A stretch of DNA of 64,000 bases, taken from Ciona intestinalis (Eukaryota > Chordata > Ascidiacea > Phlebobranchia > Cionidae). Shown piece after piece: positions 47,098 through 59,000 of this stretch (within the stretch, counting starts at the first letter, position 1; every line of letters begins with the position of its first letter). Under the pieces are notes generated by a model that did not search any database, was not told where the DNA came from, and saw only the letters and a program-made list of their open reading frames with translations. The DNA lies in NCBI RefSeq assembly GCF_000224145.3, contig NW_004190416.2:420415-484414 (forward strand), read 5' to 3'. The translations under genes were made by a program, and so were the position numbers.

Positions 47098-48317
47098 AAC
47101 AATTTGACGTAATATAATATTCTGTATATATCTTAACACGTCATATCACGTGATTTTTTCCAGAAATCAAAACCATCAAAGTGTGACCGTTAAATCGAAT
47201 CCTAAACTTGCAATTTCGGATTACGTATTATGACGTCAAAATCTGGGATAATTGGAACAGCGAGTTTCTCAGATAATAGGGAATTACCCGGAGCCTGTGT
47301 AAGGTCATAATTACACGTTCATTATGCGCAATACGTCACAAATAATCTTTGGAACGTTTTTTTTGTGCGGTTTTAATTTGTTATTTTGAAGTGACACAAA
47401 TTTGGCGCACAGTCAACTATTTGCACTTCGGTTTTTAGAAAGTTTTTAAGAACTGCTGCAACGGTTCCCAGCGCCCTAGCAAAGAAATGTAACTTTCAAT
47501 TAAAACTTTTCTATACGGGTCTCTTACCACGGTCAAATAACCACGAACAAAACGAAGGATTCGTGCTTTTAACGCAGTGGTTGACAGATAACGATCGTGT
47601 CTGAAACAACGACTGCTGCAAGGCTGTACAAATAATAACCAGCAGGAGGCAAGATAAGGATTCTAATGACCCGTATACAGAAAGGTTCAACATTTTGCTG
47701 ACTTACATGAAACCGTTGCACCGCAACGTGATGTGAAGCAACGTAAACTAAGTTTACATTGATCAAATAATACTTAAACCTTAGCCCAGAAATTACTGCT
47801 TATACTAAATATGGTGGCTAAGGGTTTTGAATATTTTAATAAATTTTTTAAATGCATTTTAACGTTTCAGATGATATGTTGTTTTTGACAAGATTGCTTG
47901 TGTTTTAAGGTGTTTTGTTTAGTTTTGTTGGATCATTTAAAGCTGCGAACGTTTAGTTCTTGATTTAGTTGTCGCTTTGTCGTTTCATAACAATTTCCAC
48001 AATAACTTGTTTAATTCGAATCAAGAATTCCCACGCTAAGCATCGCGCGCTTGACTTCCAAACTCCATCTTAACCCAAATCTTTGACCGGATCTAAAGCT
48101 GTGAAGAACCGAACCTGTGTCGTGGATTCGAGATCTGTTCGTCGAATCGAGGTCTCTGTGTCCGCCGGATATTCGCGAATTACCGCGTTTGTTCTGCGCT
48201 AATTTGCATTGTGACGTAACAGGCGTAGATAATACGAAACATTCTAGATTTTCTGCAATTGAGAATCGTGGATCGGATTATTTGAAATAAATCAATCGTT
48301 TGTTAAATCACAATGGT

Positions 48318-48524
48318 ATAATTGGTTGGGGTAAGATGGTCCATGTTTTCATTCGATTTTATTGTCTCTTGTTGGTAGTACACGATGATTATTTACAGAA
48401 TTATAAAACCGTATCCTAACGACTAAAACAGAGCGTTGTTAATTTTAATTGTTAAAACACGATCAGGAAACATAGGATATTATGTACTAACGGTATCTAC
48501 TCTACCCCGCAGTACTACATACAT
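48318..48524. mobile_element. Repeat B MITE
   Basis: Runs from ATTGGTTGGGGTAAGATGGT to CTACCCCGCAGTACTACA. Confidence 0.7.
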
Positions 48525-48616
48525 GATACTCAAATACGTAACAAAGTTTAATATGACGCACGGTCACAAGTATTGTTTGGTCATATTTGGACATTCTCTA
48601 AATATATGACGTAGGT

Positions 48617-48810
48617 ATTCTATGAGAACCGAAGGCCTGGATTCAAGTTTCACTTCGGTAGCCAGTCTGACAGAGTCGCAACTGTTGGGTTCACTGTTGG
48701 TATTTATGAGCGTTGTTCACGACACGGGTTGGGTTACTTGGGTCACTGGGGTTCGGCCATGGTGGGAAAATCGACAAAGTGTTAATGACTATTGTGGCTT
48801 GCGGTACCAG
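48617..48810 (+). other. Open exon-like island, product unknown
   Basis: Bounded by an acceptor-like GACGTAG and a donor-like ACCAG|gtttgt. It encodes about 64 residues including SLLVFMSVVHDTGWVTWVTG and ENRQSVNDYCGLRYQ. The hydrophobic stretch with paired Trp suggests part of a membrane protein. No family is recognised, and it cannot be joined to the 46804 island with confidence. Confidence 0.25.
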
Positions 48811-50021
48811 GTTTGTAACCAATGGGTTACGTTGTATGGAACAATGGAAATAATGCTAATGTTGGGGTATTATATGCAACATTAAGTCGCCTGTTATAGG
48901 TTCTAAATCACGCAGAATAGTATGTGCGTTTTGTATTTAGCTTGTTTGTCTGCTGTGTTATACTGTTACTCGAGGTGTATGAATACACCATGCATGTCTG
49001 GTGTATAGGAAGACACCCATGTTATAACCCAACAGTGAGCATGAGGTGTATAAGTACACCATGTGTGCGCTATGTGAAACCCATTTATAAATTCTGTAGC
49101 AATTAATCTTTTAGAATAAACAAGAAAATATCGAACCCGTATTGTTTGTGCTCATTGTCATTGACCGATGAAAAGTTGGGTGCGGTCTTTCTAACTTTGT
49201 TTATCTGCTATCACTCTTAACACCTTACATGTATTCAGAGGCAAACGCACGCGGCGCTTGGCTTGAAAGGTTGTTTGCTTTGATGTGATCACATTGGCTG
49301 CCGTTTGCCTTTTTCTCGCGGCGTTTTGTGCTCCTGCTACTTTTGAGTCAGCAGCGCGTATAAGACGACGAGTTTGAGGTATTATCACATGCGTAGATCA
49401 ACTGTGGCCGGTTTATGTCGGCTGTTGCTCATTTCAGCAGCGTCGGTAACGGTTTAGGCGCTGATGCCGTTAAGATAGGCAGAGATGAAAGAAGGTACCG
49501 GTACTTTAAGGTCAGAGAGCAAATTTTGTTGTAGTTAGAAGTTTTGGGATAAATATTATGCAGGAATAGATTTAAAAGTAAAACGCTTTGACGTATGGCC
49601 CACCAAGGTAGTGGTAGATTTATACTTAAATAGAACACCGCACATTTTACTGCACCGTTCACGCTGTAATAAATACGCCGGCGAATCTGAGACACCGAGA
49701 GAAAGGATCTTTTGCGCGGCGTGTGAACGCTGAATTCTCCGGTTAATACGAATAATTTCGCCGAAAGAGAGACGCATATTTCATTATTTCAGTTACAGCG
49801 TAAACCAAAGCTACGTGGCGTCAGTTTCGTTTGCAGTTATGGGTATTTAAATTAGTTATAAATATAGTCAATTTTGCTCTCTACGTCATTGCGACGTCAT
49901 CAATACGTCATGTACAGCGTAAATATTTAACGAGTTTTAAACTACTTAGATATACCACAACTGTTTTTTTTGTTATTTTAACATTTATATTCATAACTCA
50001 AACAGATACAGTCGATATAGA

Positions 50022-53000
50022 ATGAATTTCAAAACTTTACAATATATTTTCGTGATCGCTATATCTGTGTTATGCGAAGCTACGAAGATTGAAAACCCGT
50101 GTCTTCGTGAGGTGGGTGTATATATTGGTGGTTAACTATTTTTTATTATTAGTTGAGTGAGAAAGATTTTCTGGAAATTGTTTGTTCTGTGATCTTTATA
50201 AAGGACCAATGTTTCGTCTGCTTTTCGGCGATACAGCATCAGTATTTAGTTATTTGTTAAAAAACACGGATACAAGGGATATTATGCCATCGGTATCCAT
50301 CTTACACCACAGTAGTATATACAAATAAACTGAACTATACCGTGCAAAAAGGAAATTTTAAACCATAGATTAAAAGCAAAGCGTATAAATTAAATATATT
50401 AAACTATTTGAAAAACCAACAAAACGCCAGTGTTATAACTTCTGTCGTTGCCCCGTCATGCGAGGATAAATAAGTTACATACTTGGTAACTCGTAATCGG
50501 GCACAGAGTGTACGAAACAGAACACCCGTGTTATAACGACTGTAGTTGCCCCGCCACATAAGAATGAACCAACTTATATTCATTCATTTAAATAAATTTG
50601 TTACAACTTTGAACACGAGGTTTCGAAAGCTTTTACTTTATCAAGATTAACATTGAGCCGGTTAATTATGGCTTCGGATAATTATCAATCAATCTAAAGC
50701 ATTTCAAAAGTTAAGCCACCGTCATTGAACGTTGCTATTACTACAAACGTGGAGTTTCAGTTTCAATCTTAATTATTCTTCACAAAAAATACTTTTGCTC
50801 TTTCTACAATTTCTTTAATTTCTTTCTGAAAAACCTCGAATTCTAGCTATAGCATAGCCCTTTCCTTTGCAAGGTAATGGGCCAGATCTGGCCTGTATCC
50901 CAGGTCATTTGGCATGACTCGCTATATATAAGACCTCACCCTTATAAAATTTATGACTATTTTCGCTCATTGCCTCTGCTTGCCATTTTAAATTGAATAA
51001 TGACCACATAATTGTGCAAACTTTTCCAAAGTAGTGAACTTACCAGCGGTTTTGTATTATCGTGCATATATGACTAAAATCGTTTCTAAGGCAAAATAGC
51101 GGTTTGTGAGAAATTTTGGTAAATATCAAGAAAATTCGTAGTTTTTATATAAATTTAGAGGCTCGGTCTTTAGTGTAATTAGAACATAACAGACATATAG
51201 TAGGATGGGGGAAGATGGGACACCTTTTCAATCTATTTTCTCTTCCGATTTGGTAGTAAACAAACATTCAACGATTTTTTATATTTATCTTCACGGCTCC
51301 CATAGACCGTTGTTAATTGTTTAAAACACGATCAGGATATTTGGTTATTATGTGTCAAAGGTGTCCCATCTCCCCCCACCCTACTATATATTAGTTTCTT
51401 ATTTATAGACACCTGCGGTATAAGCCTTAACTTTTGCATTGAAGATTTTGCAGCAAAAAAATAATTTAGTTTTGGCGAAAGTTTGTCTCATCACTTGGTT
51501 GACTGTAAACTTGAACAAAGATTAAATTTCATCCTAAAAAGCGCAAGATTTTGTTTAAGACTTAATTACTGCTTCCAGCGCAGCTCTGTGGTGACGTGCA
51601 GGCACAAGTAAAACCGCGTAATTTCCCAACTCGATGACAAATTGTTTCAACGCCTAGAGTGGCTGGCTTCATCGTTTAAATTAAAACGTTGCTTTCTTAT
51701 GAAGCTGAGATTTTGTGTGAAAAATTATAGAACCCTTTGTGTAGTAGGTTAACTGTTTTTAATTAAAGTAGGTTAACTGTTTTTTTTAAATATAGTAGGG
51801 TGGGGGAAGTTGGGACACTTTTTCGTTTAGTTTTCTCTTTTCATTAGGTAGTAATCAAAAAACATTCAAAGAATTATAAAACCTTATCTTCACGACTTCC
51901 TCAGACCGTTGTTAATTGTTTAAAATACGATCAGGCCATTTGGATATTATATGTTAAAGGTGTCCCATCTTCCCCCACTCTACTATATTTTGCATGGGTG
52001 GGGTCCTACGCACACAATGAGACTTGAAGTTAAGGCCATGGTTTGTCGACTTATACATTTTTATATCATTTCTCTCTAGAAACATCGTAATTCGTTCCTG
52101 TGGAAATTGAAGCGAGAACCTCCCGTTTATTTCTTTGGTACAATACATGTTCCCTATACGAGGGTGTGGGATTATATACCAACCAATACAAGGGTAAGGT
52201 TCATATAAGATTTATATATAGTAGGGTGGGGTAAAATGGGACACCGTTTCATACTATGTACTCGTCCCATTTGGTGGTAAACAAAGAACATTCAAAAAAT
52301 ATAAAATGGCATGCCTACGACTCCTAAAGACCGTTGTTAATTGTTTAAAACACGAACAAGATGTTGAAATATTATGTGCTAAAGTTGTCCCATTTTACAA
52401 CCGAGTACTATACAAATGTTAATTGTACGTTTCTTTGATTGTTTCTTAAGTTTGATTCTTCTGTTCTTCTACAGCGCGCCTTCGACGAAAGCGACAATGT
52501 TTATTTCGAACTCGACCTCACTGACGTCACAACAGGGATGGCGCTTTCCCGATGCAAGCGACTTCCGGTTGGTTCAGAGATCAAACAACTTCTTCCACCG
52601 GATCTTTACCTTCGGTTGAAACGTCATCTTAATTACGTCAGACGTGCGATGCCGTCTTGGGTGACGTCAGAGCAAATGAAAAAAGGTAGGTTTACCTTAT
52701 ACGTGTGTGAGGTCCTGCAGTGTAACACGCCATGGACTTGAGATTTAGGCCAGAGTTGGCCCATTACCCCAACATTGTATATATGAAAGTCCACTTCCCC
52801 GAATGTTGGCGAAAATTTTGATTCTGAAACCGCCATTCTTGCAAGTTATGACCGAACTGACGTTTTGACATTGTTTTTAGGGTCACTTTATCACAGTAAA
52901 TACCATGCCACGCGTGCTAAAACTTTAAAAAATGTTTAAAACGAAAGTTAAAGCCAAAATGTTCAAGTATCAGTTATCTTGACTTTTGACTTTTGTTAAA

Positions 53001-56000
53001 AGCCAATGGTTAGCACTCCTTGGTGACTTTGTTGTCCAAATACGAGTCAAAATAAATGCACAACGTTCCTACTTTGTAGACTACGTACACTTGGCTGTTC
53101 CCTTTGTTTAATCAACATTAAGTTTGGCCTCTCATGCTCCATACCTGCATCGGCTTTGATTATGGATAAACAATGTTTTAGTTGCACAGTTGAGCGGTAT
53201 ATGCTAAGTGGTCCCAACGTACGCGTTCCATTTTGAACCCAAGCCATTATTGGCCTTCTAAAGTGTGTATGCAACTATGTGAGCAACTGTAGGGAACAAA
53301 ATGAAAAATATTTTAGGTTATATTCTTTTACTAAAATATTCATGTTAGCCTAAGGTATAGTAGCACCAATGACGCTTCTTCAGGGTAAAATGCCTTTAAC
53401 AACAGTACAACACGGACCCTTATAAACCGGAACCCATGGAAACATATTAAACCCAAAGCAAAATGCATTTTATGAATTTTTTTTTCTAGGCTTAAACTCT
53501 TTTCTAGGCTTAAACTCTTTTCTAGGCTTAAACTCTAGGCTTAAACTTTCTAGGCTTAAAATTCACATGGTCCCTTTACCTACCAGGACTCACAGCCAGC
53601 TTGATGTACAACGAGATAGCTGGAGGTTGGGAACGTAAACGACCCATCTGGATCATGCTTATGATAAACGCTCTTACCAAACCGGATATCCGGTCACGTG
53701 GGCTTCCGGTTCTTGACGTTCATCTTGCTCGACAGGCGGGGGTGATGGGGAAACACGTGGGGGCGATAGAAACGGTGGAAGAACAATGCGAGCCCTTCAA
53801 CGGACTTAATATCTCTCAGGTTTGTTGAAATTTCTATATATATATTCTATATGTATAAACTCACGTAACCGATTATTTTTCTGTCAGCGCTATTTTTTAC
53901 TTACGTGCCCATTTGTCGCGTCGTCGTCAGAGGATACTAAGCTCCAACCCAGCGATGTTACCCTCACAGAAAACAAATAGCTGGATACCGGCAAAGTTAC
54001 ATAAGTGGTAACTTGTAAGCGAGCACGAGATGTATGCGGAGCATAACACCGGTGTTATAACTTTATTTACCAAATTACAGAAGGTTAAGCAATAGTGACT
54101 GAAATTAATACCAATCTACATCGCATCCACTCTAATGCTTACATTTATTACCAGGCACTGTTCGCATTGAACCATACACTACTTGTACAAGAACGGATAC
54201 GACGAGGGTCGTTAAAGATTCCATACTCATCAGATGACTTGGTGAACAAATATAATTGTGGGGATCTAAGTTCGCTTTTATTTGGAAAGGATACGTCACA
54301 AGTGAGTTTGTTATATACGTAATAAGATAACTAAATAAAAAAATCTTCTGAAAGGAATTTTAATTTAAATTTATTAACAAAAAGCTTTGAATCAGATCTA
54401 TGTTTTGTCCCCATTGTACTTGCATTATATATTAACCTTTAAATCCCCCACACCCGCACACATATAACATATTTGAGTCCACCCACGTTAATTCCATAAA
54501 GTAAAGCAACTTTCAGTAATTTGGGACAAAGTTTTTATCATATTTTGCATAGGGTGTTTATAGTGTACTTGCATTATATATTCACCCTCCGATTAAAATA
54601 GCTGCCAACTCTAAGAAGCTCCGATCAAAATTCCGATGATGACGTGTCAAATGACGTAACGAACGATGACATCATAATGGATAACGCGATGGCGTCCGAG
54701 ATAGACGATTACTTGAAGGAGGAATTAATCTTCCGTAGAAACAAGAGGATGGCGACGAGAGTCAAGGATTTGATCCGGAGGAGAAAAGATGAAAGTCTCT
54801 TCTTCGCGTTCGGTGCCGGTGAGTTTGCCATACGTGCCCATTTGTAAAGTACATGCGTGCCCATTACATGTAAGCATACATATTACATATAAGTTTAAAC
54901 AATTTCTAAGTTTGATAGAAAGCAACATAGCGGTCGCTTATGTGCAGTAAGTAGGGGTAAGATGGCCAATGTTTTCATTCTGTTTTACCGTCCAGTTTGG
55001 TAGTAAGCAATGGATATTTACAGAACTATACAACCGTTTCCTCGCGACTCTTAAAATGCGTTGTTAATTGTTAAAAATACGATTATGAAATATAGTATAT
55101 TATGTTCTAACGGTATCCCATCTTACCCCACAGTACTGAAAATTTATTTACACTTGAGCGTTCGTGAGGCTTATACGTATGAGTGTATGGAGTTTGGGCT
55201 TAAATTAGTGACATTACCGCTTCAAGNNNNNNNNNNNNNNNNNNNNNNNNNNNNNNNNNNNNNNNNNNNNNNNNNNCACGTGCCATGGTATTATGACGTA
55301 ACAAAAGTTTCAACTGTTTGTTTACAATTATTTCATTATCTCAAATTACCGGATGCTCAAAAAACTTTCGATTATTTCTTAACAATAGATGGCTTGTGAC
55401 GTAAACAAAGCAAAACAATGACATTTTTACGTCATCAATCAAGAAATTTGAAACCTTTTAATATAAACAAGAGTTCAACTGAGCGGCAATTGTGACGTAT
55501 TGAGACTTTGCTGACGTCATATGATGATGACGTAACGTTATTTTGGCGACTAAAATTTGTCGGGATCAACTGAAATCTTTTGTGAAAAACTGAAAAACCT
55601 CGATTTTTGTACCGAGTCTTTATATCTTTGGGTTTAGTTTGTTTTAGGATTAGCGTCAACTATATTCCCCACCCAGACATATAAGCCGACGTCTGCTGTG
55701 TTATTTAATAGCGCTGTGGTTTCTTGGAAGTTTTGTGTGGTATGGAATTATATTTGGGGTCGTAAGTGAAATTGGATTATAGTAGTTTGGTATGGGGGTT
55801 CGTATACGTTGCTAATGTACACAAGTGATGCAGGGGGTAAAATAATTCATGTCAACTTAGTAGGATGAGGAACCGAAGGTTTATGAGTTTGAACGCGTGC
55901 TGAAAAATATCGTAAGCGATCCGTTTGTGGGGTGTACGTTTGGCCAACTCTGGTATAAATCCCGGGTCCTATGGCGTGCTTCGTTGCGCAACAGCTTATT

Positions 56001-59000
56001 CATATAAAATAGGATTGAGTTAATGCAGTGCATGTCTATAACATACTTTGAATATTGTTTTAAATTACGTTATTGTGTACCATTTTTCATTCCTATTCAA
56101 GTCCTAAAATGCCAAACCAAAGATTCGATTTGATTTGTTGATTCAAAATGACTAAACTACTAAAACATGTTGCAAATTTTCGCTGTATAGTCTGCGTATT
56201 GCCATATATAGTAGGTTGAGGGAGATGGGACACCTTCAGCACATAATATACAAATATCCTGATCGTGTTTTTATAAAGAATTAACAACGGTCTAGGGGAG
56301 TCGTAAGGATACGGATTTATATCTCTTTGAATTTTATTTGCTTACTAGCAAATGGATCGGAAAAATAGAATGAAAAGTTGTACCATTCTCCCTCATCCTA
56401 CTATATAGTTTATTTAAAGGCCAAGATATTTTCGCTGTATAATATGTGGTACATATAATCCTTATGCCAACATAAACGTGTGTGGTGAAATATTTGAACT
56501 AAATTCCTGGAATATTTGGATGTGATTTTAAACAATAATGTGCAAGCGGTCTTATCTGTAGTTAAAGCGGATGACAGCTAGTTTACTTTTCGTGACATGT
56601 CCAAATGATTGCGCGAGCCTTGTACCGAAACTGAACGTTAAAGTGGATACGCGGTAGTTCTCATCAATCGACGCCTCCCTTTGTTTAAATCAAGCGTTTA
56701 ATTGTGACGTGCAAACTAACCGCGGTGGCGGGATTTGTGGGGGGGTACAGATGTTCGTTTGTTTGCTCACTTAACTTGTGGTTTGTTGGTTAAAGTCACC
56801 GCGACACGCGATCATTCTTTGTGACGTCACAGATACTTTATGACGTCGCTTGAGATATGCAGGATGCAAAATTGAAACATTGGTTTTAATTAACGCACTT
56901 GAAATAGCACAGGTGATCTGCTTGCGCTTAATTTTAACTAAATTGTTCATCGGTTGAATTCCTTTAGTTCCGGGTCCTTTGACGACCTTTTTATTCGATG
57001 AAATTTGACGCCAAAGTTTTTTTCGAGGCAAACAGCTGCGGGTTAAAGTTATTTTTCAACTCTACATTAAAACTGAAAATCTTATAAAGTCAGTGCCCCA
57101 AACTTGAAAAAATCTCGAATTGGCAAACCCGAATCGGACCCCGCATCGTTGGGAGATCGAGTTCTAGACCTTGAATGTAAGTGACCATGTCGCCAGTGTT
57201 GTGGTGGTGCTGTATACTGATACGTTGCCCACGAACACCCAACGTTGCTTCACATCGCAAGTCAACCACGTTACGTCTGTTGTTCGTCACAGAGTTAAGT
57301 TACATCCACGAACTCAGCGCCGACATGTCTACTCATAGTTAGCTGCAGACTGTTAAACGTCGATGACAAATGACCGCGAACTTGCGAAAAACCTCCGAGT
57401 CAACGTTTCTTAACGTATTGCTCCATGGCTTGCTTAATATATAGAAATAGTAGAGTAGGGGAAGATGGGACAACTTTCGCACATAATATCCAACCATCCT
57501 GATCGTGTTTTAAACAATTAACAACGGTTGATAGGAGTCGCGAGGATACGGTTTCATAATTCTTTGAGTGTTTTTGTTTACCACAAAATGGGACGGGAAA
57601 TAGAATGAAAAAGTGTCCCATCTTTCCCCACCCTACTTTATTGATGGAGTAGGTTATGCGATACATTTTGAGTATCTTTATATTATATTTTTAGACCAAG
57701 TCACAATTTTAACAATAAATTTCTTTTACCTGGAAGAAAATATAAATTAGTTTCACTGACATAAAGTACGTTTCACGTCATAATTACACGTTATACGTCA
57801 CAAATAGCATTTGTGAGGCGTTGCCAACTCTCAAACGAAACCAACCAGTTTTGAAAATGAATAAATAAATGTAACTTATTTATCAGTATCTGAACCACGT
57901 GTGTTCTGTTTCATATACTTCGTGCCCGCTTACAAGTTGCCACATATGTAATTTATAAATGAATGAATGAATGAATGAATGAATGAATGAATGAATGAAT
58001 GAATGAATGAATGAATGAATGAATGAATGTAACTTGTTTATCCTCACGTGGCGGACAACCTCAGTCGTTATAACACATCTGTTCTGTTCCATATATCTTA
58101 AATTGTAACTTTGTGGTTGATTATTCCAACACCTGGTGAGTTTGTGGGTGGCACGACACGTCACAAAGAATTCTAGAACAAACCACAACGCCCATTGTTA
58201 CCACGACAATCACGTAATTCGAGAATAATTGTCATATTTTCTGGACTCTTAATTCTGTAACTTAAATTCTAAGTTTGATTATAAACATCGAAAATTCCAT
58301 AAATTGTTCGTAAATCGTGCTGGGCGGTTGCATATAACTGTTCATTATGTAAGTGGGCGATGCTCTGTTATAAGTTGGTATGCTATGTCTTGTTGGCCTT
58401 ATGGATATAATTGCTCACGAACAACGTGAATGTTGTTGGTAAATATTTAAACTGCGAGCAAAATAGTCTAAAAACTTGTGTTGGAATTTATTGGTTAAAT
58501 TAAAAACACTTGTCTGCTCCACAATTATGTGAAGTATTTTGAAAAATACGTTGACATGCGTGTTCGTTTAGCTAAGTTCGTAATCTCGTGCAAATATAGA
58601 TAGCACTAGGTAAAACGCTAATTATATTTAAAATGTAAAACCAAACAATGAATTGGGCCATTTAATAAAGTATAATTATTTAATAACGAAGGTGTTCAAT
58701 TTTGCATCCGTAGGAATAAGTTTAAAAAATTGAAACAAAAAAATTAAAAACGTCAATTCAAACTGTTAATTTATTTTATAAAATAACTTTTCACTACGAT
58801 TCATAGCGCCCCAAACGCTTTAGAATAACCAATCCACCAATACGGGTGAAAAAATCTTTCTTTATTCCATCACAAGAAACTGGGTTTCGTGATAATCAAA
58901 TCCACTCTACGTCACAATGAGATGATTGTGATGGAATAAAGGGGGACAAGTGTTCGGAGTCCCTCTGTAAGATCAAAGGAACCGACCCTGTGTATTTACC

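Larger units (their letters stand above)
44633..50021. other. Intergenic region between the two TIKI genes
   Basis: Holds repeat C (44890-45075, 46218-46285), repeat B (45470-45655, 48318-48524), a reverse repeat D copy (about 48970-49070) and two open exon-like islands (46804-47097, 48617-48810). The remainder shows nothing recognisable. The promoter of TIKI copy 2 should lie toward the right end. Confidence 0.5.

Noticed and set aside
56771..57290. Two minus-strand frames of 86 and 66 codons inside TIKI copy 2 intron 6
   Set aside because: No family resemblance, no acceptable splice sites at the edges, and no shared frame.
57955..58188. Repetitive IHSF peptide frame
   Set aside because: It is the GAAT microsatellite read in frame, inside repeat A.
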